64,000 nt of DNA from Dichetophora obliterata (GCA_963920525.1 OY986436.1:14645467-14709466); one strand, 5' to 3'. Positions 47,373 through 57,487 are shown, counted from the stretch's first letter. Made by a program: numbers and translations. Notes: generated from the letters alone by a model not told the origin.

Positions 47373-47947
47373 TGATGCACGCGGTTTGTTTTGTTTTCTT
47401 TTGTTTAACATTCGATGGTCGCAGTTCGTGAGAAAATAGGTTGTTGTCAAGGCTACCTGATACATTTTTGTATCATGCAATATACCTTAAAAGTTTTAAT
47501 ATCGTTTTTTAAACATTAAAAAATTCGTTTAACATTAAAAAAATCCTAAAAATACATCAAATTTTCCAGTGTTAGAAGTTTTTATTATTTTTTATGTGTA
47601 CATGATTTTTTCTTGTAAAATTTTTATTTAAGTGTCAAAAATTGGGTTTCATAGTTTGAAAAATTTTAAATTTTATTTTTATGTTAAAAAAATTAATATA
47701 TTATTGATTTTTCGAATTTGATACGTGGGTGCTCTTATTTCTTAAGTGGATACATTTGGGACTTTTTCAAGGGTACTTTTTTAACTTCGTAGCGGCAACA
47801 CTGTTCGACTTCACTGTTTATAAAATTCACCACTAAAAATGTTTTGTGTCAAACAAAGAAAATAAATAAATGAATTTCATGTAAGTTGTAAATAATGTAT
47901 GCGAAGAATTGTATTATTAATTGTTTAATTCATTTGTCTCTCAACAG

Positions 47948-48809
47948 AATTATGCCAGAATTGAAGGAGATCGTTTTGTCTGCATATCCTACTCGCATGA
48001 GCTTTCTAAATACGGCATTAAGGTCGGTCTTGCCAACTACGCTGCCGCCTACTGCACTGGCTTGAATGTTGAACCTGTCGATGATGGACCAGGTGCATTC
48101 CGTTGTTACTTGGATGTCGGTTTAGCACGTACCACTACTGGTGCCGTGTATTCGGTGCCATGAAAGGTGCTGTCGATGGTGGTTTCAATATTCCACACTC
48201 CGTCAAGCGTTTCCCTGGCTACTCTGCAGAGACCAAAAGCTTCAATGCCGATGTTCATCGTTCACATATCTTTGGTCAACATGTTGCCGATTATATGCGC
48301 ACTCTTGAGGAAGAAGCCTTCAAACGCCAATTCAGCCGTTACATCAAGTTGGGAATCCGCGCTGATGATAATGATTGAAGAAATTTACAAAAAGGCTCAT
48401 CAACAAATTCGTGCCGATCCTACTCAAAAGGCAGCAGGAGTAGACGGACAGGAGTTTCCAAGAAACGGTGAAATGCTAAGGGCCAATTTGTCAGTACGAG
48501 TTTAAACTCTAGTCAAATTAAACCTAGCTTAACTCACCAAAATTGGACGTTTGAACTCCGTTTAGGCAAAAAAGAAACACATTATACCTATGATATTTTA
48601 AGTCAATTTAACATTAACGAATGCTAAAATGTCTAGATAAACCGAGTTTAAACGTCCATTTTTGGTGAGTTAAGCTAGGTTTAATTTGACTAGAGTTTAA
48701 ACTCGTACTGAAAAATTAGCCCTAAGAAACTTACCAACCCTGAAAGGAAGTCTAAGCAGAGCACAAGGCCGCCTACATCACCAAGCTTAAGACCGAAGCT
48801 GAGGCTTAA
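47948..48809 (+). pseudogene. RpL5: Ribosomal protein L5 (uL18) pseudogene fragment
   Basis: Starts right after a good 3' splice site (tttgtctctcaacag) with '[12 protein letters not shown]' and runs to the native C terminus ('KAAYITKLKTEAEA', stop 48807-48809). Landmarks: '[13 protein letters not shown]', '[10 protein letters not shown]', '[14 protein letters not shown]', '[17 protein letters not shown]', '[10 protein letters not shown]', '[18 protein letters not shown]', '[13 protein letters not shown]'. RpL5 binds 5S rRNA in the 60S subunit. Defects: about 26 codons missing between 'CTGL' and 'NVEPVDD' (near 48066), a one-base deletion near 48148, a frame break near 48368, a stop replacing the conserved Trp after KKR (TGA 48469-48471), a MITE at 48480-48722 and a small indel near the end. 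The 5' exons are absent. The intron edge argues for DNA-level duplication rather than retrocopying. Confidence 0.93.
48480..48722. mobile_element. MITE inserted in the RpL5 pseudogene, TAA target duplication
   Basis: Ends GGGC(C/T)AATTT(G/T)TCAGTACGAG with very long inverted repeats (about 70 bp per arm, also sharing 'TTTAAACTCTAGTCAAATTA' and 'CTAGCTTAACTCACCAAAA'). TAA is at 48477-48479 and 48723-48725. RpL5 coding homology proves the target: without element and one TAA the text reads AATGCTAAGAAACTTACC (N-A-K-K-L-T). A 3-bp TAA duplication fits PIF/Harbinger-derived MITEs. Confidence 0.88.
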
Positions 48810-49334
48810 TTCGTGGGAGTGGTCTTTAATGTTTATCTATACTATTATATAAAATTGAAGTGAAAATTAAAAGTTACGACTTTACTGCAAAGCTACTGGT
48901 CCGATTTTTATTAAAAGTTTATTAAAATATAGTTGTGCTACAGATTTATTGAGAGTTATTTTTCTTTCAAAATTTTAATAATAAGAATATTAAATTCGTC
49001 CAAATTTAAAATGTGTTTTTCATGTAAAAATACACTTAATCAACAGTTGTTTTCTAAATTCTAACTTTGGACGATTACAGCTCTGCTAAAACAAAAGATA
49101 CAAAAATTGTTAATATTTCGTTGGATAAACTGAAAATTTTAGCTCTGCTACAGCACATGACTCGATAGTTGTTAATATATTGATTGAAAAACTTATATTT
49201 TTTAAAATACAAAATAATATTTTTTATTTTATGCTGAGTAGTCCAGAATCTAGATCAATAATACTAAATACTAAGATTAAAAATATTTCTTCTATATACA
49301 TAAATCGCACACCCACTTCAAAAGTGAAAGTATT
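48810..49334. other. Non-coding sequence between RpL5 pseudogene and foldback repeat
   Basis: AT-rich. The phrase 'cgcacacccacttca(a/g)aagtg' at about 49306 recurs at 49577 inside the foldback repeat. No poly-A tract follows the RpL5 stop, again arguing against a retrocopy. Confidence 0.5.
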
Positions 49335-50215
49335 TAATTATTTTCTTTTTGTATCATTTTACATAAAATATAAAAGAATCATATCTAAGTTATTTTAACG
49401 AGGATTTTTGTGTATACCAATGCATTGCTGGAGTTTCTGTACAAGACGTCAAAATTAAGATATGTTGTGAGAGTTACTTGCTCTCACCAACAAAAAAAAA
49501 CAATACGACGGAAGTTACTTTTTCAGTAAATGAATGAACCGAAAAACCCTTAAAAAATTAATAAGTGACAAACATATCGCACACCCACTTCAGAAGTGCA
49601 CAGCTCAAAATTTCGAAATTTCGACCTTTTCGTGTAAAACTGTTTGTAGTGATCATCTACATTGGCAGTCTTAATTTTGTACACATATTCTTACTGCATT
49701 ATTCTGTATCACGAAGATGCTCACCAACGAGGAGAAAGACACGAGAAGCAATATTCTCTTCCATACAAAATTGTATTACTTCTTGTGTCTTTCTCATCGT
49801 TGGTGTGCTTGTTCGTGATACAGAATAATGCAGTAAGTCTTTAATTAAAAAAAATCGTTTTGTCTCTTTTTGTTTTGTATGAAGTCACTTGAAGAAAAAA
49901 TTGTTTTTTGCTCCTCCTGAATATGTATAAATTTTGAGTTGTGCACTTTTGAAGTGGGTGTGCGATATGTTTCTCACTTAGTAATTTTTTAAGGGCTTTT
50001 CGGTTCATTCATTCACTGTAAAAGTAACTTGCGTTGAATTGTTTTTTTTTGTTGGTGAGAGCAAGTAACTCTCACAACATATCTTATTTTTTGATGTCTT
50101 GTACACAAACTCTAGCAATGCACTGATATACCTGATAAAAATCCTCGTTAAAAAAACTTAGACATGATTCTTTTGTGTTTTATGTAAAATTATACAAAAA
50201 TAAGATAGTTAGATA
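49335..50215. repeat. Large foldback repeat with a nested inner hairpin
   Basis: Outer arms: 49335-49610 and 49925-50215 are inverted copies sharing 'atatgttgtgagagttactt', 'gctctcaccaacaaaaaaaa', 'gaatgaatgaaccgaaaa' and 'catatcgcacacccacttca'. Inner arms: 49690-49754 and 49773-49837 share 'cttactgcattattctgtat', 'cacgaa' and 'gaaagacac' around an ~18-bp loop. The sequence between outer and inner arms does not pair. No coding frame. It looks like a foldback-type transposable element, perhaps one element inside another. Confidence 0.8.
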
Positions 50216-50284
50216 ATCACCATTATTATGAATAATTTTCTAATAAAAGCTCAAAAACATTTTAAAATTTTTAATGCTGATTTG

Positions 50285-51144
50285 TTGATAAACCGTTCTT
50301 TGCCACAAATATCTTCATATTTTCGCCTAAGCATCTCCTTAATAGGCAAGCTATATAGCTCATCAGTTTCGTCTGTGTTCATAGATTCGGGCAGCTGTAA
50401 AGTACATAGCACACAATTATATTTAAACTAATAAAAATGTTTCATAAAAATACCTCTTGTTTGATCATCAGCGTAGGTTCATTTGGACACAACTGTCGTT
50501 TCTTATTCTCCGCCTCTATGCGTGCAGCCTCTTCTCGTTTTTCCTTGTCCGCAATGGGCAGCAACATAGCCAAGTAGCGTTCATACGGACTGATGAATTG
50601 AATTTGCTCTATCTTTTTAAAATTTCCCTTGACGACTTCGGCTGTTGCAAGAATTGGCTAAGAAATATATCAAAGTTAAACCAACTTATATTTAAATTGT
50701 CTTTTTACTATCCTACCTTCACCAAGGGCTGCTCTCGAGCACGCAGCACAGTCTGATGCAACGTATGCAGATTCTGACGCACCAATGGAGGTATCGCACT
50801 GCATCATGACTAAATACCTTGCATTTCACTTGGAAAACTCTTAGATCTGCATCATATGATTGGCACGTAGCCGTAACTTTTATTTTCCAGACGAGCAACA
50901 TTATCGCGGAACGCAAAAATCTGGCGCAGCGCTAACATTTGACGATTATCAAATACACGCTTTGACTTACGAAACAGCTCCAAATAAGTATCCGGCCCAA
51001 TAGTAGGTTTAACATAGCGCTTCTTACAGATCTCAGTGCTACGTTGATAGATGGTCGCCAAAACATTTGTTTGATTGTGCGATGCATCTAGGATATAATT
51101 TGTTAGGCGCTCATAGATATTCATCAGAAAGTGTAGATCCACTG
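50285..51144 (-). pseudogene. Rrp6: Rrp6 / EXOSC10 (nuclear exosome exonuclease) gene fragment
   Basis: Read leftward from 51144, the frame gives 'LHFLMNIYERLTNYIL', 'ATIYQRSTEICKKRYVKP', 'DTYLELFRKSKRVFDNRQM', 'LALRQIFAFRDNVARLENKS' and 'YGYVP', the end of the DEDD exonuclease domain and the HRDC domain of Rrp6. After small deletions it continues with 'IPPLVRQNLHTLHQTVLRA' and 'REQPLVK'. Then a 59-bp intron (50658-50716), exon 50454-50657 ('QIQFISPYERYLAMLLPIAD', 'KREEAARIEAENKKRQLCPN'), a second 59-bp intron (50395-50453) and exon from 50394 ('LPIKEMLRRKYEDICGKERF'). Rrp6 trims and degrades nuclear RNA. The catalytic N-terminal half and true C terminus are absent and frameshifts follow 'YGYVP' (50853-50880), so this is a non-functional DNA-level copy. 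Confidence 0.88.
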
Positions 51145-51239
51145 CAGTCTTCCTCCTTTTTACCAGCATCACAAAGGATCTGCGCTGGCAAAGTTGCCAA
51201 AGCCAACAACAGCACACACATCAATTTTCTGTTTGCCAT
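51111..51239 (-). pseudogene. Short ORF with signal peptide, running into the Rrp6 fragment in another frame
   Basis: From ATG 51239 the minus strand reads 42 codons: a basic start (MANRKLM), a hydrophobic core (CVLLLALATLPAQIL), a plausible cleavage site after C and a charged start of a mature chain (DAGKKEEDCSG), then TGA at 51111-51113. The last ~10 codons overlap the Rrp6 homology in a different frame. It looks like the signal-peptide exon of an unrelated secreted-protein gene placed next to the Rrp6 fragment. The source gene is not recognised. A chance open frame is possible, but the signal-peptide pattern is good. Confidence 0.5.
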
Positions 51240-51476
51240 TTCTTTATTAATGATTAATTATTAGATTTTCTGTTATTTTTCACACAAGTTTCTTTAATAA
51301 TGAAACGATTTAACTGATAAACACAAAAGTTTACAATTTAGGAAACTTCGATTTTTAGCATCCGACATTAAACAACATTGACAGCTATGAGGTGAAAAAA
51401 GGTGAACTCACGTACACAATACGTGAGTTTCACAAATTGCAAAACCAATCTCAGATCAGCTGATTTTTGACTGCAA
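51240..51476. other. Sequence between the cargo genes and the right inverted end
   Basis: Non-coding. Contains a 10-bp palindromic pair 'tgaactcacgtaca'/'aatacgtgagttt' around 51401-51432. It could include the 5' flank of the signal-peptide ORF. Confidence 0.45.
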
Positions 51477-51573
51477 AATCGAAGTTTCCTATCTGGTTAT
51501 CTGTGCTTCCAGATTGTTGTTTCTTCTTCATGTTGTTTCGCACTGTTGCAGTCGTCGTCAATGTGTTCAGTAC

Positions 51574-52190
51574 ATCAGTTATGAATCGCCCTTCTCTCAA
51601 CCCAGGCTTCTAACATGACACATTGCGGTCAGTCTAGCATATGCCGAAAAATACAAATTTTAAGAGAAAGAATTTGGCAATATCATATTAAGTGATGAGA
51701 AAAAGTTCAACCTTGACGAGCACGACGATTGCCAGAATACCGGCACAATTTGCGATAGCCACTACAAATTAGGTATTCGCGTAACCATGGGCGATCATTG
51801 ATGATTTCAGCCGGTTTCAGATACTTTGAAAGTCTCCCCTGTATTTTATTTTGTGAAAAATAAAATGCACAAATGTATTTTGAGTTATAAGATGATGTGT
51901 TTATTACTGGACTTTTAAGCAGGACAGCGCTCCAACAAATTCTTCCCGAGCCCCAAATGACTTTCAATAAATCTGAAATATACCCGTACTGTAGTGACCT
52001 GCTGTTAGTCATGACTTGAATCCTATCGAAAACCTGTGGGGCATTCTTTTAGGCCAAGTTTATAAAAACAGGTGCCTGTTCGAGTCGATGAAGTATCTAA
52101 AAACAGTTCTTTAAGATGAATGGCAGAAAATCGATGTCTCCATCCTCAAATCGTTGATGTACTTCATGACTTTCAAGCTTAACCAAGTCA
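51574..52190 (+). pseudogene. Tc1-like transposase, C-terminal catalytic part, decayed
   Basis: In shifting frames the segment reads 'AVSLAYAEKYKF', 'DEKKFNLDEHDDCQ' (the first catalytic Asp region), then later text equivalent to 'P(D/H)LNPIENLWG' around 52010-52045, 'KNRCLFESMK' and 'DEWQKIDVSIL' toward 52140. These are Tc1 DDE landmarks, interrupted by many stops and indels. Strand and order agree with the N-terminal remnant at 45168-45402. Confidence 0.78.
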
Positions 52191-52479
52191 CATATAAGAA
52201 AGGAGGACATATTCTCATTATAATTATTTTAATAACAACAAGTTTTTTAAGTAAGCTATATCTTGTTTTACATATAAGTCCTTAATACTATTTCAATTAA
52301 GAAATAATATAAGAACAAATGAAGTCATGTTTGCTTAGAATTGCAATTGAAGTGTTGCACACATAATTATTTTACTAAGGTATATTTGAAAATAATTATC
52401 CTTTTATAATTACAGGTACCGGTTATGGAAAGACTAACGCATTTAAAATAATTTCATTTTTAAGTTGAGCGTGAATGTC

Positions 52480-52853
52480 AATGGTTGCATTCAGTGCAGA
52501 CAACAGTTGGCAACTGTTGTGTAATAATTCGCTGAATGGTAAAATTTTGGTAACGCTCACTAAAACTGATCAGGTAGCATACGCTATTTAATCGAGCGAA
52601 AAAATTCTATGCTACATGAACACAACTGTTGAATTAACCTGACGCTGTTAAAGTAAAAAACATAGAAAAAACGAAGCAAATTGAAGTGAGAAACCTTTGC
52701 AATTGAATTAAATTGACATTAAAATTATATATAATTGAATTAAATCTAATTTCTGACGTGTAGAAAAGCAACACTTTCAGATAAAAACATCGTTTACTAA
52801 GATAGCGCTACCATTACAGTTCACAACAGTTGTCTGCGCTGAATGCGGCCAAT
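52480..52853. mobile_element. MITE with ATTGG(C/T)(C/T)GCATTCAG ends
   Basis: The left end AATGGTTGCATTCAGTGCAG and the complement of the right end ATTGGCCGCATTCAGCGCAG are inverted repeats, both followed by ACAAC(A/T)GTTG. About 374 bp, non-coding; target duplication unclear. A relative lies at 47195-47372, and a terminus-like phrase (caatggctgcattcagcgga) occurs at 29171 inside another element. Confidence 0.7.
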
Positions 52854-53532
52854 CTAAGATAATAATTTGCCAAAAAAATAATTACTAAAGAGCGGACATT
52901 TTTTTTACTGGACAATTAAAATAAATAAAAATAAAATCTAATCAAAAAATTAAGTTTAATGAAATATTTGGAAAATCAAATATCAAAGGCATTTGATAAG
53001 GGTAAAGCTAAAAAAGCAATATAGAAATGAGTTCAAAAAGTTAAAAAAAAGGATAATTTTGGCAACATAATTTTTTTTTAATAAGATTTTTTAAAACTTT
53101 TAAACGATTATACAAAAAAAATTCACCTATGAATTTAGAGCTAGAATATAGAGAGAGTAAAGCTTTGACTTGAGTTTGACTATTAATTAGAGCAAGAGAT
53201 ATATCTACCAACAAAGCTACAAACAAAATCTCATGCAAGATCTTTTCTTTCTTACCTTATTTCTCTATTTTCCTATCGGGATCCAAAATTGTTGTTTACT
53301 TTGATACAAATCAGAGATACAAAACTTTGAACCACTTCGTGGTCAACAACTTAATGTCTCTTTTTTGTCATTAAAAATCAATGCAGTTCTTTTTTCGCTT
53401 TCTCTTCACTCTTCTCCATACTCATAAAACGTAAAACCTTTCATTTACTTTGCAAAACGCAATTGAGGGCATTATTTCCCAAAGATACAAATGAAAACAA
53501 AGCATCAGTCAGCCACAAGCATAAAGCGCGCA
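52854..53532. other. Non-coding AT-rich sequence
   Basis: No gene recognised in either strand. Confidence 0.5.
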
Positions 53533-55190
53533 CTTATGTTTGTGTTTATGTTTATGTTTATGTTTAAGTTTATGTTTATGTTTAAGTTTATGTCTATGTT
53601 TATGTTTATGTTTATGTTTATGTTTATGTTTATGTTTATGTTTATGTTTATGTTTATGTTTATGTTTATGTTTATGTTTATGTTTATGTTTATGTTTATG
53701 TTTATGTTTATGTTTATGTTTATGTTTATGTTTATGTTTATGTTTATGTTTATGTTTATGTTTATGTTTATGTTTATGTTTATGTTTATGTTTATGTTTA
53801 TGTTTATGTTTATGTTTAAGTTTATGTTTATGTTTATGTTTTTGTCTATGTTTATGTTTATGTTTATGTTTATGTTTATGTTTACGTTTACGTTTACGTT
53901 TATGTTTATGTTTATGTTTATGTTTATTTTTATGTTTATGTTTAAGTTTAAGTTTATGTTTATGTTAATGTTTATGTTTATGTTTATGTTAATGTTAATG
54001 TTAGTGTTTTTGTTTTTGTTAAAGTTTATGTTTATATATATATGTATATGTTTATGTTTATATATATACTTTTGTTTATGCTCATGTTTATTTTTATATA
54101 TATGTCTATGTTTATATTTATGTTTATGTTTATGTTTATGTTTATGTTTATGTTTATTGTAATGTTAATGTTAATGTTAGTGTTTTTGTTTTTGTTAAAG
54201 TTAATGTTTATATATATGTTTATGTTTATATATATAATTATGTTTATGCTTATGTTTATGTTTATATATATGTCTATGTTTATATATATGTTAATTTTTA
54301 TGTTTATGTTTATGTGTATGCTTATGTTTATGTTTATGTTTATGTTTATGTTTATGTTTATGTTTATGTTTATGTTTATGTTTATGTTTATGTTTATGTT
54401 TATGTTTATGTTTATGTTTATGTTTATGTTTATGTTTATGTTTATGTTTATGTTTATGTTTATGTTTATGTTTATGTTTATGTGTATGTTTATGTTTATG
54501 TTTATGTTTATGTTTATGTTTATGTTTATGTTTATGTTTATGTTTATGTTTATGTTTATGTTTATGTTTATGTTTATGTTTATGTTTATGTTTATGTTTA
54601 TGTTTATGTTTATGTTTATGTTTATGTTTATGTTTATGTTTATGTTTATATTTATGTTTATGTTTATGTTTATGCTTATGCTTATGTTTATGTTTATGTT
54701 TATGTTTATGTTTATGTTTATGTTTATGTTTATGTTTATGTTTATGTTTATGTTTATGTTTATGTTTATGTTTATGTTTATGTTTATGTTTATGTTTATG
54801 TTTATGTTTATGTTTATGTTTATGTTTATGTTTATGTTTATGTTTATGTTTATGTTTATGTTTATGTTTATGTTTATGTTTATGTTTATGTTTATGTTTA
54901 TGTTTATGTTTATGTTTATGTTTATGTTTATGTTTATGTTTATGTTTATGTTTATGTTTATGTTTATGTTTATGTTAATGTTAATGTTAATGTTAATGTT
55001 AATGTTAATGTTAATGTTAGTGTTTTTGTTTTTGTTAAAGTTAATGTTTATATATATATATATGTTTATGTTTATATATATAATTATGTTTATGCTTATG
55101 TTTGTTTTTATATATGTGTCTATGTTTATATTTATGTTAATTTTTATGTTTATGTGTATGTGTATGTTTATGTTTATGTTTATGTTCATG
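53533..55190. repeat. (TTTATG)n hexanucleotide array, ~1.65 kb
   Basis: Nearly continuous TTTATG units with point variants (TTTAAG, TTTACG, TTAATG, TTAGTG, TTTTTG, TATATA). Because 6 is a multiple of 3, all frames stay open as dipeptide repeats (Phe-Met, Leu-Cys, Tyr-Val; Asn-Ile on the other strand), so the long frames here are artefacts of the repeat. Uniform stretches alternate with variant-rich blocks. Confidence 0.97.
53986..55140. repeat. Three copies of a variant-rich ~140-bp block inside the hexanucleotide array
   Basis: The block beginning 'ttaatgttagtgtttttgtt' and continuing through 'tttttgttaaagtt(t/a)atg', TATATA runs and 'tatgtctatgtttat' occurs with its characteristic TTAGTG at 54001, 54177 and 55017. 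Copies 2 and 3 are the most alike. The array therefore grew by duplication of larger segments as well as slippage of single hexamers. Confidence 0.8.
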
Positions 55191-57094
55191 CGAAAAAGCT
55201 TGTAATTCGGAAACTAAGCTTCGTACAGGATCAAAACTTTTTACACACTTCTGTGACCCTCATTTGTTTAAAATGGCTTAATTCTGATTTTAAAGTATTA
55301 AATACCAAAAATTTTAATGTATTGAAAAAAGTTTTTTAAGTTAGTTTAAGTAAATTACTTTTGGATTTATTATAATTAAAATTTTATTTAATTGAAGTTA
55401 AAAAAAGTCCAATCAAATGTAAGCACCTATTTTTAGTGCTAATTTCAACTGTAACGGATTCATGAGAACAAAGTTTAATTACTAATAAAGCAGAATGAAG
55501 ATAAGGATTCATTATTAGAGAAAATTCAGTATTAAATTTTTTGAAAAATGCAAAAATTATGCACACTGTGCAACGACTCGATACAATTTGACATAAGACC
55601 TGAAAATTAAGAGTTTATGTGAAGCTTGCATGTAAATAAGATAGCCAAGAATTGGCAATAAGCTCAAAAGGATAAAATAAAGCTGCTGCATCGTACAGAA
55701 AAATAAAGTAAATTTAAACTTATTTTTTATTTCATTTTAATTTTTTTTATGCAAAGCTACAGATTTGCAGATTTCCGCATGATGAAGAAAATCCTGATGA
55801 GTGTTGTACATGTCAAGGATTAATATTTCATATTTTTGCAGAGAAAACTTTTCAATTGAGTCTACGTGGAATTCCTGAATGACGCAAGAGTTTTTGAGTG
55901 TTTTGCAATTTATATAGGTACATATTTTTTATATATATATATGTATATGTGTTTTTTTACGTTAACAGACACACACAGAAATTTTAAAACGGAAAAAGTT
56001 TGCGCGCAATTTAAGCATACTGTTTGTTCATTAGACTTTTTCAACATTTTCCTCATCAGCTTCTTTGGTGCGCATACAAAAAAAAAATAAGAATTGCATC
56101 TTTTGCTCTAATGAAATTTTTATTTATGAAGTGTTTTTTTTTATTTGTAGTCGTTGACAATAAAACTCAGAAATTCAAATAACTGTTGTTTTTTTTTCTT
56201 CATTTCCTATTTGACTTTCACTTAAGATTTCAGCTCTTAGCGAAAAGTTACACTTAATTTTTGAAAATAGAAAAATTAAATAAATAACTACGATTTATTG
56301 TTGCAATATTAAATTACCTTAACTCGTCTTCATCTATCTTTTTAGACAAAAATGTCACTTTTTCCGCAGCTTGCTACTTACTCAAGCCGCAACACAAAAG
56401 CCACAAAAGCAAATAAGACTGATAGAGCTAAAAAGTTTCAATTGTTTGCCTTGGTTTTGGGTGATGGGTTGAAATCATAGCCGGCAGCCAAAATGACGCG
56501 CGCAAAAAGCCGCGAAATTCAAATTCAAACAAGGCGCAAAAAATGGCAAAATAAATAAGCCAAACTCTAAAAGTTAAGGTCTGCACACTGGCAGACGCTG
56601 AGATTTGGCAACGGGGGCAGATTTAAGTGAGCACAATGTGGGTACATTGTGGCCCAATCGGGGTGGAGAGAGTGGTTCAGCAACGAAATAGAAACCATTT
56701 TGGCGGCGTAATTGGTGTGTTTTGGCTGTGCGCGGCTTGTGGTCTAAATTGATTTGGAATTAAAATTGAAAAATGTTACCGACAGACATTGAAGGACAAG
56801 GCAAAGTATGGTTAGATAGTAGCCTAGACAGATAAAATCTAACTTTTTATTGTGTGATAATTAGCATCTGAAAGTTAGTGAAATATAAAGTTATAAGAGT
56901 TTAGTTTTGGCAGAACTAAGTAGAAATCATATTAAAGCGAAAAATTACTTTTAACACACAGCAGGGGTATGACTTTTAACAAATTTCCGTGTTTTTGTGC
57001 TTCCAAAAAATAAAAGCAATAAAAAAGATCGCATTTTTACTTGCAAATAATGTCGTTACATGCATTTAACTTGTTTACTGAAATTTAAATTCAG
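55191..57094. other. Non-coding sequence; less AT-rich island at 56380-56790
   Basis: No protein-coding homology found. 55930-55950 is a TATA-rich run. 56380-56790 has higher GC, several 'gccgc/gcgcg' motifs and phrases such as 'gggtacattgtggcccaatc', and might be an upstream or first-exon region of a host gene outside this window, but I cannot show that. Confidence 0.4.
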
Positions 57095-57097
57095 TAA

Positions 57098-57487
57098 AGC
57101 CCGTATGTTACTTCATTGATTTGTCCAATTTCAAAATACGAAAACAAGTGGCACGTGGGCTAGACAGATATATATTGTTGGAAAAGGATGAAAACAGGCA
57201 TCGTGCCAATTTTTTACATCTCCGCAACGTAACTATTTTATCTCTCTGTTCTTCTTGGCTGCGAAAGAAAGAGCTCAAGCTTGTTTTTGACACTTAAGAT
57301 TTAGTCGAAACTTAACGACAAACGAATTGAGAGAAACGTCAAAAACAGTGCATTAAAAATGCTGTCCATCGCACATTTTTTCGCACACTCACACTTCTTG
57401 AATTTTAGCTTTAGCACTATTTCAACTACCCTAGTTTCATTGTTAATGAATAAATATTGGACAAAGCAATGAAGTATCATACGGGCT
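57098..57487. mobile_element. MITE with AGCCCGTATG ends, TAA target duplication
   Basis: Left end AGCCCGTATGTTACTTCATT and right-end complement AGCCCGTATGATACTTCATT are inverted repeats continuing through TTTGTCCAAT, about 34 bp with two mismatches. TAA flanks both sides (57095-57097 and 57488-57490). 390 bp, non-coding, PIF/Harbinger-like by target length. The 61-codon minus-strand frame inside is not considered real. Confidence 0.8.

Larger units (their letters stand above)
45406..51570. mobile_element. 6165-bp inverted-end element carrying RpL5 and Rrp6 fragments
   Basis: It begins CTTGAACACATTGATGACGAC and its right end complements to CTGAACACATTGACGACGAC, both followed by 'AACAGTGCG'. 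TAC flanks both sides (45403-45405 and 51571-51573). A second matching block, 'CACAGATAACCAGATAGGAA' followed by ACTTCGAT, lies about 225 bp inside on the left (45629-45658) and about 85 bp inside on the right (complement of about 51477-51506), so the inverted repeats are discontinuous. No transposase is recognised inside. The cargo is an RpL5 pseudogene, a large foldback repeat and an Rrp6 gene fragment with introns. It disrupts the Tc1-like element at the end of the N-terminal transposase fragment. Confidence 0.65.
44847..52380 (+). mobile_element. Tc1-like transposon, split by a 6.2-kb insertion
   Basis: The left end CCTCAGTAAAATATTGATATG and the complement of the right end, CCTTAGTAAAATAATTATGTG, are imperfect inverted repeats with TA on both sides (44845-44846 and 52381-52382). 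A second copy of the 'tatatgtgcacaa' box at about 45024, 160 bp inside the first, resembles the IR/DR transposase-binding layout of Tc1 elements. The N-terminal transposase remnant is at 45168-45402 and the C-terminal one at 51574-52190, same strand. Subtracting 45406-51570 leaves about 1.37 kb, the usual Tc1 size. Confidence 0.78.

Noticed and set aside
47948..48809. RpL5 as a functional gene or as a processed retrocopy
   Set aside because: Missing 5' exons, an internal deletion, frameshifts, a stop at the conserved Trp and a MITE rule out function; a 3' splice site at its start and no poly-A argue against a retrocopy.
53491..55339. Long open frames of 140-387 codons in the TTTATG array
   Set aside because: A hexanucleotide repeat keeps frames open automatically; the products are dipeptide repeats with no recognisable family.
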